A stretch of DNA of 64,000 bases, taken from positions 16,545,166 through 16,609,165 of the forward strand of contig OX381717.1 in assembly GCA_947462335.1 (NCBI GenBank). Reading direction: 5' to 3'. The DNA comes from Harmothoe impar. Taxonomy: Eukaryota > Annelida > Polychaeta > Phyllodocida > Polynoidae. Positions within the stretch are counted from its first letter, which is position 1. Every line of letters begins with the position of its first letter. The notes beneath the pieces are model-generated. The model saw only the letters and a program-made list of their open reading frames with translations. It was not told where the DNA came from and made no database searches. The position numbers and the translations under genes are program-made. Below are positions 34,693-45,241 of this stretch, in pieces.

Positions 34693-35636
34693 TTGTTTTG
34701 TTATTGTATTAGCAACCGTTTAAGAAATGTTAGCATAACATAATCATAGGTTTTCAAAGATTAGAGATATCCCTAAGGATATCCATTTTGATGATGTTCA
34801 GAAAGATGTGATGTTGCCAAAGATTGATACCATAACTCAGCAGGAAATGCAATGCAAAGACACCTATTTTTACTGTGAAAAGGGTGAACGGAAGTTCTGG
34901 CTCATACTGCGGATGTATCGCATCCTATTCTAAAAAAAAAATTTATAATCCTTTCCTTTTTTGGTTAGGGAGCAGATAAAGACCTTTAGAAACAGACGTA
35001 CATTATGCATGCTGGAGTAAATATAATGAATTGCATCGGATAATGCTGTTCGGATGTGAATTCTACATACCATGAGATTTTGTTTTTCTTAATGAGTGTA
35101 TGGATCTAATAGTCAATGAATTCTACTCTTGAGAAAGCTTTTCATGTTATGGACATAAAACTCCAGGTCCAAGTCTCATTTTAAGAAACAAACAAGGCCT
35201 AACCATGTTCACTTGGTATCTAGATGCACCAAAATAGAGCTTGTGAATAGCACAACAGCATTCTGTTGTACTGAAAAAGTAAACTTTTCCTCAGACTCGT
35301 GTAAGTGACTGTCATAGAATAAACAAGTCAAAAATTGTCTAACCTATCAGGTTACCATCCTACTAATAAAATCTGGAGCTGGCAAATGTTGGGTTTTGGG
35401 CTGGCCCATGCCAAATGGGTCTTCAATCTCAGGCTACAGGCTCCTTGTCACTTAGACACGTTTTTAACTTATTTATTTTATGACAGTAACTTGGAAGAGT
35501 CTGGAGAGAAGTTTACTTTTTGAGTGTTTTGCATCATAACAATGCTTAGACAGCAATATATACAGTGTGACACTGGAGAGTTTATCATCAGGACTGGATG
35601 GATACATCATCAGGAATGCTGGTCATGATGCTGTCA
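34693..35636. other. Intergenic, nothing recognised
   Basis: No supported exon or repeat apart from a short loose match of 35270-35520 to 6095-6240 (taaactt..cctc, gtgacaagg..gggtctttt, both orientations). Confidence 0.4.
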
Positions 35637-35844
35637 TTAAATGGTCAAGAAATCAATTATTTTGTCAGTAGAATGGAGGATATCTTGATGGAGGCGACGC
35701 ACAGGTAGCGGGGGAAACAGACGAGTGGCATCAATACGCAAATTGTATGGGTCTGCTTGATAACGTCCGCGAAGAGGTGGCTGGAATAATCCAGGTGGAG
35801 GTCTTCGATAGGTTCCTGGGAAAGGCCTTGGATAAACCTTAGGT
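35637..35844 (-). CDS. Second (distal) tail exon of gene 2
   Basis: 208 bp; acceptor AAATTCAG just above 35844; one base completes a split codon (phase 2), as in the tail exons at 43370-43493 and 19257-19473. Encodes PKVYPRPFPGTYRRPPPGLF, then a basic tail ending IDFLTI with TAA at 35637-35639. Start and flanking intron (agggc..agaacatcacaga; tagcaagaacac) resemble 43493 and its upstream intron, so exon and flank were duplicated together. Could be an alternative last exon of gene 2 or a remnant of a third paralogue; no transmembrane exon is seen nearby. Confidence 0.6.
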
Positions 35845-36072
35845 CTGAATTTATACAATGCTAGTAACTAGTCACTAGTAACTTGAACCGCATTTTACAT
35901 ATTATCTTATCCCTTTCTTTAAAAATAGTGTGTTAGATAGCAAGAACAAAAAAGAGGGTTAGATAGCAAGAACACCTCAGCATATAAAAAGGGCTTAGAA
36001 CATCACAGATATGGTTAGTTTACTCATGCCTTATTGTTAGCCTGAAATTCACACCAGACACAATCTATGACA

Positions 36073-36210
36073 TTAAAAAACTATATATATGCACCCCTTG
36101 CATAAGGCTGGTTTTCCCTTGGACGGGAACAGCCCTCTAGGAAGGACCTGGGCAAGTCTGCCCCTTAGGAAGGAACTGCTGTTATTTCCTCCGGACAAAC
36201 CAGTCCACAT
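36073..36210 (-). CDS. Small ORF of the 36-38 kb cluster, 45 aa
   Basis: ATG at 36210, stop at 36073. Glycine/serine-rich start (MWTGLSGGNNSSS), then basic and ending in CKGCIYIVF. Unrecognised. It lies in the same orientation as, and 147 bases beyond, the previous frame. The nucleotide text around it (cctcctaggaagga, ccttcctagaggg) is partly palindromic, so chance coding is possible. Confidence 0.3.
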   Translation of the reverse strand: MWTGLSGGNNSSSFLRGRLAQVLPRGLFPSKGKPALCKGCIYIVF

Positions 36211-36357
36211 CCTTCCTAGGAGGGTGTTCTGTGATAATCTGTATGTTTTGTATAAAAGATAAAACAACTTTCAATACAACAGGCAGGCTTCACATGTGCT
36301 GCCGCAAGTCAGAATCAATGACAACAACTCATTGAGAATGAAAATCAGAACAATTTC

Positions 36358-36606
36358 TCACCACAAAGTGAGAACACCATGAGCTCTGACGCCTGTCTGT
36401 GTAGCGGGCCGATTAGTGGTGAATATTTCCTCACCTTGAGGTATGGCGGATATCACCGGAGGAATAATCGACCCGGCAATAGATTCCCGTCTACAGGCGC
36501 TTTTTCCTACAGTTACCTTTGCCACCGCACATTTCTTCACGTGGGTGTTATAACGGAACGCCTTCTTGAATTTTTTGAAAAACTTTTCGCACACCAGTTG
36601 AGTCAT
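36358..36606 (-). CDS. Small basic ORF of the 36-38 kb cluster, 82 aa
   Basis: ATG at 36606 (start MTQLVCEKFFKKFKKAF), stop at 36358. An in-frame ATG at 36654 would add 16 residues. Lys/Arg-rich first half with two cysteines, then IIPPVISAIPQGEE. A TATATAAG box on the same strand lies at 36665-36672, about 60 bases before the 36606 start, which favours that start. Unrecognised. The GC-richer codons differ from the AT-rich surroundings. Confidence 0.45.
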   Translation of the reverse strand: MTQLVCEKFFKKFKKAFRYNTHVKKCAVAKVTVGKSACRRESIAGSIIPPVISAIPQGEEIFTTNRPATQTGVRAHGVLTLW

Positions 36607-36664
36607 CTTGACTGAGTTACTTATACCTGAAGAATTTTGCGTTTTTTCCTCCATGTACACCACT

Positions 36665-36672
36665 CTTATATA
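36665..36672 (-). promoter_or_regulatory. TATA-box-like site
   Basis: TATATAAG on the minus strand, about 60 bases before the ATG at 36606. Confidence 0.35.
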
Positions 36673-36744
36673 CACAAGCTATCTAATTTGTATACGTTTA
36701 TGTGTACGACCATGTAGATCGAAAACGTGTGGTCCGTGTCTCAT

Positions 36745-36873
36745 TCACTGGAGTAGCTGAGCATTCTTAGCCTTGCATAGAGCACTGTCAATTTCCACCA
36801 GGATCTCTCTTTTGTCAGCCAGTTCGGTCAGGGCCTTAGTGGAAAGCGTCACGCCGACCGGTGTCGGAGTCAT
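36745..36873 (-). CDS. Small ORF of the 36-38 kb cluster, 42 aa
   Basis: ATG at 36873, stop at 36745-36747. Starts MTPTPVGVTLSTKALTELAD and continues as a predicted helix rich in K, E, L and A (REILVEIDSALCKAK). It begins 12 bases after the stop of the previous frame, a spacing unusual for host genes. No family recognised. Confidence 0.4.
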   Translation of the reverse strand: MTPTPVGVTLSTKALTELADKREILVEIDSALCKAKNAQLLQ

Positions 36874-36885
36874 GTCTTGACCTTC

Positions 36886-37275
36886 TTACTCGCGCACGTG
36901 AATGATGTTCTTGCCCTCGTAGTAGCTGACACCTACGTGTAAATTGTACCCCTCGTCTAGTTCCACGAACCAAGTGTCGTGATCAGCTAACCCTTGAGAC
37001 ACAGATCTGTCACGTTTCCGTACCTCCTCTTTGATGTCAAGGACATTCCTGATGAGCTCGAAGAGGGCACAGATGGAGAACACCACTTCCTTGGTGGATG
37101 TAACTGCACCCTTTATGGCGCTGTATCGCTCATTTGATAACTTAGCCCTACTACTCCAAAGTTGCAGCTTCAAACCGTCAATGAAGAGCTTGCGCTTTTC
37201 CTCACCTTCTTCAGGTTCATTGAGGGCACTGTTGTTGACAACCACATGCCGTCGTCGATGGAGGGGGAGGAGACA
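36886..37275 (-). CDS. Open frame of the 36-38 kb cluster, up to 129 aa, no ATG
   Basis: Open from 37275 (just after an in-frame TAG at 37276-37278) to TAA at 36886. Charged, helix-rich protein text (NEPEEGEEKRKLF, NVLDIKEEVRKRDRS, HDTWFVELDEGYNLHVGV) that reads like real coding. It contains no methionine, so it would need a spliced start, a non-ATG start, or is a fragment. Two in-frame stops (37315-37317 and 37276-37278) separate it from the open frame upstream. Confidence 0.4.
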   Translation of the reverse strand, partial: CLLPLHRRRHVVVNNSALNEPEEGEEKRKLFIDGLKLQLWSSRAKLSNERYSAIKGAVTSTKEVVFSICALFELIRNVLDIKEEVRKRDRSVSQGLADHDTWFVELDEGYNLHVGVSYYEGKNIIHVRE

Positions 37276-37314
37276 CTAGCGTGTTGGGGCATGGAAGGTC
37301 GAGGTGGAAAGCTC

Positions 37315-37737
37315 TCACTCTCGTTTGTCTCCGGGTCGTCGTGGGTCTGCGCTGGAGGATAGGCGGTACATGTCTCTCACAGAGACTGGGCGATGACTTT
37401 GGCCAGGGTGTCTGGAGACTTTTGACAATGAATCCCGGTCCTCCTCCTCCTCCTCCTCCTCCTCCTCCGTTCTGTTTGAGTCTGAGGTGTCTGAGTAGTC
37501 AAGGGCAATGTCGTCTTCTTCTTCTGTCACACCTGTTGCGGCGGTGTCTGTGGCAGTGGTAGCGGTAGCAGTAGTACTGACACTAATGCCCGTAGCAGCA
37601 GCAGCAGCAGCACCATGAGCAGCAGCAGCAGCAGTGGTACCGAGGGCATAAGAGATTCTTGCAGCAGTAGCAGTAGCAGCAGCAGCAGTAGCAGCATGAG
37701 AGGGAGCGGGAGCATCATAACTATCATATTTTGCGAT
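37315..37737 (-). CDS. Ala-rich and Glu-rich open frame of the 36-38 kb cluster
   Basis: 140 codons open from 37737 to TGA at 37315. Ala/Thr-rich GCN-repeat segment at 37540-37700, then VTEEEDDIALDYSDTSD, a Glu-run and an Arg/Ser/Pro-rich end. No ATG until near the end. The same bases read as poly-Leu or poly-Ser in other frames, so part may be repeat-driven. An overlapping frame continues past the stop (ESFPPRPSMPQHASV), which suggests a frameshift or decay. Confidence 0.35.
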   Translation of the reverse strand: MAKYDSYDAPAPSHAATAAAATATAARISYALGTTAAAAAHGAAAAAATGISVSTTATATTATDTAATGVTEEEDDIALDYSDTSDSNRTEEEEEEEEEDRDSLSKVSRHPGQSHRPVSVRDMYRLSSSADPRRPGDKRE

Positions 37738-37775
37738 TTAACGGATAATTGGGGGTCTGGGGGCCTGAATCTAGA

Positions 37776-38078
37776 TTAGTCTAGCAAGTTTAAGCCATTT
37801 GGTGTGATGCTGCAAAGACGGTGCATCCACCTTCTTTCCTCCAGGTTTAGTTCCAAGATACCGGCTGGGGATCTTGGGGGGTTCTTGATAAAACTGAGAA
37901 TTGTTATATCGAATCCGCTCCATCTCGATGGTTTTGCCGGAGGAGGGGGACAGTTGTTAAAGTGACGGCCTACAGGTTTGTCCCTGTTGTTGTCTATGTC
38001 CCCGCTGTGACCTTGGAAGCGATCCATTAGTCGCTCCAATGTTTGTCCAACAAGTCGAAACCACTTTATCTGTACCTT
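37776..38078 (-). pseudogene. GIY-YIG-type endonuclease fragment (Penelope-like retroelement remnant)
   Basis: The frame is open from 38078 to TAG at 37776. It reads LVGQTLERLMDRFQGH, DIDNNRDKPVGRHFNN, then FIKNPP, ..LNLEERRWMHRLCSITP and NGLN..D. This order (VGQT..L..R...H..DI, PV..HF, E..W...L.T..P.GLN) is that of the C-terminal GIY-YIG module that follows reverse transcriptase in Penelope-like and related retroelements. No ATG at a suitable start and no reverse transcriptase upstream to 38440, so it is a truncated relic. Confidence 0.65.
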
Positions 38079-38444
38079 TCATGTGACACAATTGTGTGTC
38101 AAACTATAAGCCCCAACCCAATTCAATTGGGGCCCCATGCATCAACTTTTTCCCTAAGTACTAAACATCTGCTACAAGATTGTTTCCATATAAGGACTTT
38201 ATCTAACACTCTGCTGTGAGAGTGTGTCCTACTGCATTTGGGAAGTGATGTCATAGACTAGATCCCTGCCTTCTGATTGGCCTAGGGATCAGGTAACCAA
38301 GGTACCCAACAGCATAGTGAGCCTTGTCAACAGGCATTCAGTGGTTGTGAAAAGTAGAGGATAGAAGTGTAATCCGTTTCTCCTTATAACTATCATATTT
38401 ACGTGATATAGTTTCTGATTAGCTACTGGACTTGCTCTACTAGA

Positions 38445-38635
38445 TTTGACTGGGTGGACTTGACCGGGGGGATTCAAATGAGGGCACTTAATCAATGGCA
38501 CTTGACCAGGGGCACTTGACTGGGGGGAAATGATGGGGAGGACTTGACCAGGGGGAACTTAAATGATGGGATTTTAATGAATGGACTTTAATAAAGGCAC
38601 TTGATCAGGTGCACTTGACCATCATTTTTTTTGGG
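38445..38635. repeat. Irregular minisatellite (acttgaccagggg)
   Basis: About ten loose copies of a 15-20-bp unit with gcacttgaccaggggc and aatgatgg variants. Confidence 0.75.
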
Positions 38636-38957
38636 GGGGGGGCCTTGCCCCCCCCCCCCCCAAAAAAAAGAAAGCGGAAGAAGAGAAAAGAAAAAAACAA
38701 GAAAAGAGGGAAAGAGATGAAGAAATTTTGGAGTATGACTCATAGGGCCTGACTGAGGACCCCTGGTTTTGATGGGGGTGGTGTCCTAAAATGTGTGAGA
38801 ATGCACCATTTCAAGGCTAGATCAACAAAATTTTCCCCCGGGGCATGCCCCCATACCCCTTTAATACAGGTGATGGGCTTCGCGCGTGGGAAACAGATAG
38901 TCACTCCAGGTTGGCTAGTTTTGGGCCCCCCTCTAGACAATCCTTGATCTGCCACTG
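38625..38957. repeat. MITE (family H), copy 1
   Basis: Contains the hairpin of a T/G run and a C/A run (38622-38668), gtatgactcatagggcctga and the end gacaatccttgatctgccactg. It is the reverse-complement relative of 44251-44529. Confidence 0.75.
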
Positions 38958-38959
38958 TG

Positions 38960-39640
38960 TATACAGTATATTTACTAGTCGCCGCCAGGTCCAATGGCCA
39001 ACAGCGTATTTCACAATTCAAGGCCATGGGTGGAGACATATATCGTCAATATCTCACAATATATTAGACTCCAGGCTGATGGTAATAAATCATTTGCCGC
39101 TCAAACTTCTAGTCCCAATGAGCCGGTATCCTTATTTGATATAAGTATTGTGGGTTTAAATCCGTCCAGGGCACAATAGATAGAACGTTTTTTTACATTA
39201 TTTATCAGAATCATCCACCTGTATTGACATAACAGTGTAACAGTGCCCTAAGCAACTGCTGTCTCAATAAGTTTGGATTTTCCGAATATTTATGTGCTCT
39301 GTCAGTGGAACAATATACTTGTGCTCAAGCCCATGACCTGTTGACACATTGAGGACTTTATGGGCACTTTGCGTTTGCTAAAAGATGGCATTTGCCCTCA
39401 TGATGCATCAATGCAGCCTGGGTGAGAACTCAAGTAGTGCGTTAATGCATTATGCCATCCTTAAAGGGTTTAGCACCTTAAGGATGACTTAATGTCCATG
39501 TTCATTCAACATCATAGTGGCTGAATAACTAGCCAGTGTTGCATTGATGCCTCGTATTGGTAATGTTGATTAGAAATTAACCCTTTTCCGGTATATCTAT
39601 GTACATGGCCCCCATTTCAGCACTTTTGAAGCTTACTGGT
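38960..39640. other. Intergenic, nothing recognised
   Basis: No reading frame or repeat I can support. Confidence 0.5.
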
Positions 39641-39720
39641 CAAAGAAGTGACCCAGTCAAAGAAGTGACCTAGTCAAAAGAGTGACCCAGTCAAAGAAGT
39701 AACCAAGGTAAATGTATCAT
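39640..39720. repeat. 17-18-bp tandem (agtgacccagtcaaaga)
   Basis: Five copies of gtgacccagtcaaagaa with small changes. The unit resembles the subrepeats in family F arms, and gtgagacacagcc follows at about 39750 like a family F terminus. Confidence 0.75.
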
Positions 39721-39759
39721 TCGGGCAAAGATTATTAACTATTGATCTGGTGAGACACA

Positions 39760-40630
39760 GCCTTTACCGGGTTTATCTCCATTGGAGTCATGATGCTAAC
39801 GCAAGTCCACTCAGTAAGTTAATTGCACTACTTTGCGTCATGTGAACGGGAAGCTTCCTTAAAGAGGTTGTTGGGGCAAACATCGGTGTTCACATAAAGG
39901 GTCTTATTTATTAGCAGTCCGTGTGTGTAGATATGGACAGAGGGCATAGTGAAACCCTCTTTTTGGATTGGGATGGCGAATAGTCTGATAAATGAAGCAA
40001 AAGATACTGGGCAGATCCAACAAAACTGGAGGAACAGGTTTCTTAGTGGATTTCAATGATTCAATATGGATTTGTTGAAGATGAAAAATGTTTCCTATTT
40101 TCGCCTAAATAAAAGAATTACATCCAAAATATTAGAATTTCATTGCCTGTGACTGCTTAAAGAACTTATAAACACTAATTTGGACCAGAGGAATTCCTTT
40201 ATAGTGCTTTTGATAGGATGGGAAAATATTTATCTTCAAAACAAGAGGGTCTACTTGGATTTGACGTTAGTTCTAATCATACCTCCATTAACATGACCCC
40301 AAGGTCTTTAATGGAGATTTTTAATTAATAATTTATCTGACGCTGAGCATCACATTTTGTTTGTCTGCCTGGTAGCACGGACATTGTTTATAGTTAATAA
40401 CAGACACACAATAGCCATTTGGGCAGATTGTTCTTTTTATTTTGAAGATTAATATTATGTTTCCTAAATGTATCGTGAATCAATTGACAATCTGTCAATT
40501 TAACATTTCATTTAACAACAAGTAGGGGGTGAGAATACTACATCAATTGGAGCATGAAAGTCTCAAATGTTACATCAAACAGTCAAATAATTTTTCAACA
40601 TTACAGATATCATTTCATATTCTAATACTT
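39760..40630. other. Intergenic, nothing recognised
   Basis: AT-rich with no supported gene. Confidence 0.5.
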
Positions 40631-40639
40631 TATATTGAG

Positions 40640-41115
40640 AGAGTGAAAGAGAGAGTGAGAAAGAGAAACAAGAAATGAAAAGGGGAGGCAGAGGATGGAG
40701 GGAAGGCGACAGAGGGAGGGAGGGGGTACAAGGGATTGAGAGCTGTGAGGGGAGGATGGAGGAAAGGAGATAGAGGGAAGGAGGGGGAGAAGCGATGGAG
40801 AGCTGTGAGGGGAGGAAGGAGAGAAGGAGATAGAGGGAAGGAAGGAGGACAAGGGACGGAGAACTGTAAGTGAACAGGGAGGAAAGGAGACAGACGAAGG
40901 GAGGGGGGGGCAAGGGACGAATAGCTGTAAAGGGAGGAAGGAGAGAGGGAGACAGAGGGAGGAAGGGGGGGGATAAGAGATATTGAGCTGTTAGCGAGGA
41001 TGGAGAAGAGGAGACAGAGGGAGGGACAGGGGAGAGGGATTGAGAAATGTGAGGGGAGGAAGGAGGGAAGGAGACAGAGGGAGGGAAGGGGAAGGGGATG
41101 GAGAGTTTTGAAGGG
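40640..41115. repeat. Purine-strand minisatellite, about 61-bp period
   Basis: About seven copies; the word gagctgtgaggggagga recurs at about 40738, 40799, 40859, 40920, 40983, 41043 and 41101. Nearly all A/G on the plus strand. The long Ser/Pro/Leu frame on the minus strand (about 200 aa) is a shadow. Confidence 0.9.
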
Positions 41116-41487
41116 TGTGAAGAAAACAGAATTTTAATGACAAACAGAGGGGGACTGTTACAAATGGGAAAAGGTAATAACAATCTATATAACTACTGTT
41201 TACTACTGTTAGCTATCTATTATGTTTGTGGTAGAATTCTATGCTATGTTAATCGAGTATCAATGCAAATTCATGAATGGTTTATACTAGTTTACATGGT
41301 GCAAGAGTCAGTACCATTCATATTCATTTTTGACAAGGTGTCTCATCGATACTAAAGGCACAATACAGAGCATTGATTTAGCAGTAGAGTACAGTGAAAT
41401 ATAGTAAGCATTAAGCAGGTCACAATCAATCTATCAATTAATCAATTTATCTCCATTATACTTAACAGAAGTACATTGGCAATAGTA

Positions 41488-41920
41488 CAGTTAGACCTTG
41501 ATAATCTGTCCCTCAATAATCTGACATCCTTCTGATCCCGCCAGTTCTGGCTGGTGCAGTTCTTATGAAGCTATTGTACATGCTTCAATAATCCGTCACA
41601 TTTTTCCTGTTATTAGGCCAAAATTTAAAAAAAAAGTTGGTTGTCAGTAACATGGTCTTACAAACCAGACCTGGCCGGCCTTTCTTTTTTTTTTCTTTTT
41701 TTTTGCTCATTGTAGGGCTAGTTTTTCTCATTTTCTTTCTAAAATCCTCAAAAATTGTTTGATTTACGAACCTTAAAAACTGACATGTAGCAGAAAAAAG
41801 TGAAAAGGCGAAAAAAATAGGGTTACCCGGCACTGTTTTGCTAGACCCGGTCAGGTGACTGGAAACAAACCTTTTTTTAAATTTGGCCTTGGGACTGGAC
41901 AGACTACCAAATCCCCACTG
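41488..41920. mobile_element. Pogo/Tigger-like MITE carrying a nested family B MITE
   Basis: Left end CAGTTAGACCTTGATAATCTG (preceded by TA), right end ..CCCCACTG. The centre 41629-41878 is a family B element (aaaaaagttggttgtcagt on one side, actggaaacaaacctttttt on the other), absent in the sister copy 34553-34692. Confidence 0.7.
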
Positions 41921-41929
41921 TTAGTCATA

Positions 41930-42405
41930 TGATTACTTTTAGCGCTGGTCTTTAAAATTAAGTTAGTATCATTATGTAACGTTTTAGATTGATTAAGACA
42001 TATTTCTTTGTATTGATTATGTATCTAGAAATGTGTACATTTATCAGGTATAATCCTCAAGCTGTGGCGGGAGTTCACCGGGTAACATAAGTTTACGCAT
42101 GCGCACCGCTTATATTCGCGTCTTCATTGTTTCGGCCATGGTGATTTCGAATTATATGGATTGATTATATGTATCATTCTCACAGATATAATCTTGGGTG
42201 GTATTAAAAATTACATAATTTGACAATCATCGGGTCCTAATTACCTAAACACCTCTAACAAAAACATGAATAGAAAACGCCATCTTGGCAATTTATTTCC
42301 ACCTTACCACAACAATTGGCCTCTATTGTAAGAAAGAGTCATATTACATTGTGCCATATCTCAACAATATTGTATACAGTTTTATCCTGGCATTAATGAG
42401 TACAC
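41930..42405. other. Intergenic, nothing recognised
   Basis: Contains a cgccatcttggcaa word and no supported frame. Confidence 0.5.
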
Positions 42406-42409
42406 TGTG

Positions 42410-42765
42410 CTTTATTTTTTATGGAATACAGCAGAGCCATTGCTTTAACCCCTGTTAAATAACCCATGGCTGTATTTAACGGCTTGTGACGTCATCAAAA
42501 ACGGCGGTTTGTTTATATTTGAACGGCTTAGAAAGAAGCCATTTTAGTCTTAGGAAGCTCCCCCCTACCATAATTTCGGTATTTTGAATCAAAAAGCATA
42601 AAAAATAAACACAAAGGCCCACTCGTTTATGTCATTTGACTGAGTTATCTCACTTGTTGACCAAGGGGCCGCATTTCACTCGGCCTGCGGCCTTGTGAAA
42701 TATGGTCCCTTGGGCAACTCGTGAGATAACTCAGTCAACAGACTAAAACTCGTGGACCTTTGTCC
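42410..42765. repeat. MITE-like repeat (ttatggaatac..gacgtcat type, family G)
   Basis: tttttatggaatacagcag, gtgacgtcatcaaaaacggcgg and a palindrome around ttcactcggcctgcggcc. Reverse-complement relatives lie in each gene 2 unit (50370-50712, 54060-54405, 57640-57975, 61140-61350). Confidence 0.8.
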
Positions 42766-42769
42766 ATAT

Positions 42770-43365
42770 ATCTCAACAATGCAGCATACAGTTTTATCCT
42801 GTTCTCGATTTTCCAAAGGTGGCACCTGGAAGTAACATTTTATACAGTCTTTAATTTAACACCAGATTATGTTTCATTTGGTGTTAGTAAACTCTTAATT
42901 TGTAGGCATATCTCAATAAGTTTGCGTATGCCTTACCCTTTACACCTTATCAGATTATTTATGATCAGGGATATGTAAATATGACTATCATCTCCAAAAA
43001 TATAAAGGACTCATAGCCATTTAACTTTTAGTGGGCACTTTCATTCTTTTTAATTTTTTTTTGCTGAAGCCTAATAATTTGTAGAGGGTATTGCACGCTC
43101 TTAGGCAATACAATTCACATTTTGAAATTGATAGATTAAAGATCTGCAAAAGTTGTAGACATTCAAGTTTCCTCAATTCCTTCACATTTCCTCCACCTTA
43201 AGCTCTAATTGTATATAATTTCAAATATGCTTACATTTGTATTATTATGGCACATTTCTCCATCAAAATATACAAGAAAACTAAATTAAAAAAACAGTAA
43301 AAAATGATTTTGCTGTTGCCTGTGGTGATGAGAAAGAAGTATCATACGGAGTGGCCTCAACGTTA
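42770..43365. other. 3' flank of gene 2 first tail exon, nothing recognised
   Basis: Expected 3' UTR and downstream sequence of the proximal tail exon. No clear polyadenylation signal stands out from the AT-rich background. Confidence 0.4.
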
Positions 43366-43369
43366 GAAA

Positions 43370-43493
43370 TCAGATGTATGGTCCGTAGATGTAGTCACGT
43401 CTGCTGATTGGAGGATTCCTGAAAGCGTACGGGTTAACTCGGAAAGGCGCGCCAAGACGTTGTGGGAATAACCTAGGTGGATACTTTCCAGGT
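43370..43493 (-). CDS. Proximal tail exon of gene 2, with stop codon
   Basis: 124 bp; acceptor TGCTTCAG just above 43493; phase 2 entry. Encodes PGKYPPRLFPQRLGAPF, then a Tyr/Arg/Pro-rich tail ending DYIYGPYI with TGA at 43370-43372. Preceded in the split codon by Arg, giving RPG as in gene 1. Nearest tail exon to the transmembrane exon, hence the default last exon. Confidence 0.85.
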
Positions 43494-43905
43494 CTGAAGC
43501 AACACAATTAGAAACATCTGGTAAATACTGCACATTTTATGTGAATATCATTTCACACATTACTTATATCTATTTCCCAATCCTTAAGTAGATCAAGAAA
43601 ATCAGAGAGATAGCAAAAACACTTAGGAGCTACTTTCTGATGACTTATCTCAACCCTAAAAGGGCCTTAAACATCACAGATCCCTAGAAAAACTTGAAGT
43701 GAATAATGCCCTCAATGTACAATTTGGTAAGTTTACAAATACCTTAAGATTAGGCTGAAATCAACCAACATGAACTATGAAATTGAAAACTAAATAAACT
43801 ATAAAACCTCCAAGATGGTTTTGAGGTGTGTCAACTATTATGGTTACTAGTTGAAAACTTGTTAGTTATTAGATTGAAGCTACTTATGAAGAAATCAAAT
43901 CTTAC

Positions 43906-44209
43906 CGCTTTAACACCGCCTTTCTCCTTCTTATACATATGAACAGAAGGAATGTTGTCACAATGACAATCACAATTCCTAAACCCCCTACAATACCCCC
44001 GACGGTGGCAGGGGTGGTACTTGTTGGCTGGGGGATCACAATGACACCGCTCAGTGGCGCACTCAAAACGTCCAATACCTCGGCCACACAACAGTCTGTG
44101 GCGACTCCATTGGTGCAGCAGGTGGCAAGGGCCTGAGTAGTCCCATCATTGTTTGCAGTCAGAAAGGCAGTTACCACTTCAGCTGGTACTCCAACTTTGG
44201 TTTCCACAC
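43906..44209 (-). CDS. Stalk and transmembrane exon of gene 2
   Basis: 304 bp, phase 1 to 2, acceptor ATCCTTCCAG above 44209, donor GTAAGA below 43906. Encodes VETKVGVPAEVVTAFLTAN, a cysteine-pair region (ATCCTNGVATDCCVAEV), a short Pro/Thr stalk, one transmembrane helix (VGGLGIVIVIVTTFLLFICI) and the basic RRRKAVLKR. Direct counterpart of 18336-18789 with a much shorter stalk and no long Thr tract. Confidence 0.9.
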
Positions 44210-44250
44210 CTGGAAGGATACAATAACAGTGAACAGATGATAAAGACATT

Positions 44251-44529
44251 CAGTGGCGGATCCAGGATTGTTTAGAGGGGGGGCCCAAACCTGGCCAACC
44301 TGGAGTGACCATCCGTTTCCTGCGCGTGAATAGCATCAGTTATACCAAGAGGGAATGGGCCATGCCCCCCTGAAAATTCAAATCAGGGGCCCTTGGTCAG
44401 GCCATATGAATCATACTCCACAATCTTTTCCCCTCTTCTCTTTTTTTTTCTCTTTGTCCTCTTTTTATTTTCGGGGGGGGGGGGGGGGGTCAAGGCCCAT
44501 CAGGCCCTAGCCCCCTCGATCCGCCAGTG
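44251..44529. repeat. MITE (family H), copy 2
   Basis: Ends cagtggcggatccagg and cctcgatccgccagtg with gacatt directly outside on both sides (6-base direct repeat). Interior has gaatcatactccacaa and a long G-run. It lies in the intron before the transmembrane exon of gene 2. Confidence 0.85.
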
Positions 44530-44890
44530 GACATTTTAGGCATTAACCTGACCAAGATTTTCTGTGCAAAGATAAAAAGAGCAAAAGCATTTTAGAATAA
44601 TCTCCTAATAATTTTAATGAAGTTCTGCATTAGCTTCAAATTCTTGTGAATTCTTATGAAATTCATAAATTCATCTTCCGGGACCTTTCTTTTTGTTACA
44701 ATTATGATTAAATTAAAAACATTGATGAAATCCTTGATAGTTAAATTCAAAATTGAGTTCATGGAGAGCCTAAAACACACAAAAAACCCGGGGTGTCAGA
44801 TCTTTTAGATTTCTATGTTTAGAAGCTGGTGCACAAAAGGATGATTCATATCATTTTCAGTGAGGAAAGAAAACAGTTTCAAATTTTTAC

Positions 44891-44997
44891 CGTTTGCCTG
44901 ACATGTGGCTATGACCTGAGTCCTGAAGGCGACAAGGTCATCTTCAGGAATATCCGTAACAGTGATGTCAACCAATGACTCACTATAGGCACTCCCC
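44891..44997 (-). CDS. Membrane-proximal exon c of gene 2
   Basis: 107 bp, phase 2 to 1, acceptor GATTTTCCAG above 44997, donor GTAAAA below 44891. Encodes GSAYSESLVDITVTDIPED, then FRTQVIATCQAN. Counterpart of 17381-17511. Confidence 0.85.
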
Positions 44998-45241
44998 CTG
45001 GAAAATCAAAATCTACTGAATGTTATTTATACTAACATTAACAAAATAGCACTTTAGTTTTAGGATTAAGATATTAAATCATATGCAATCTATTATTGAT
45101 AAAGTCTTACTACTACTGAAATAAAACTTTCTTTCTAATAGTTGAATTATAATTTCCTGTATATTTTTCAAGCTATTTTCAATACAGCATACAAGGAAAC
45201 CATGTGTAAGATCTGTATTTGAAATCATAAGTAAATTTTAC

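Noticed and set aside
37527..37727. Poly-Leu frame as a signal peptide or membrane segment
   Set aside because: It is the CTG-frame reading of a GCT/GCA repeat; the Ala frame on the same strand is longer and continues into acidic text.
40575..41183. 202-aa Ser/Pro/Leu open frame on the minus strand
   Set aside because: It is the complement of a purine-rich 61-bp minisatellite; residues simply repeat with the period.
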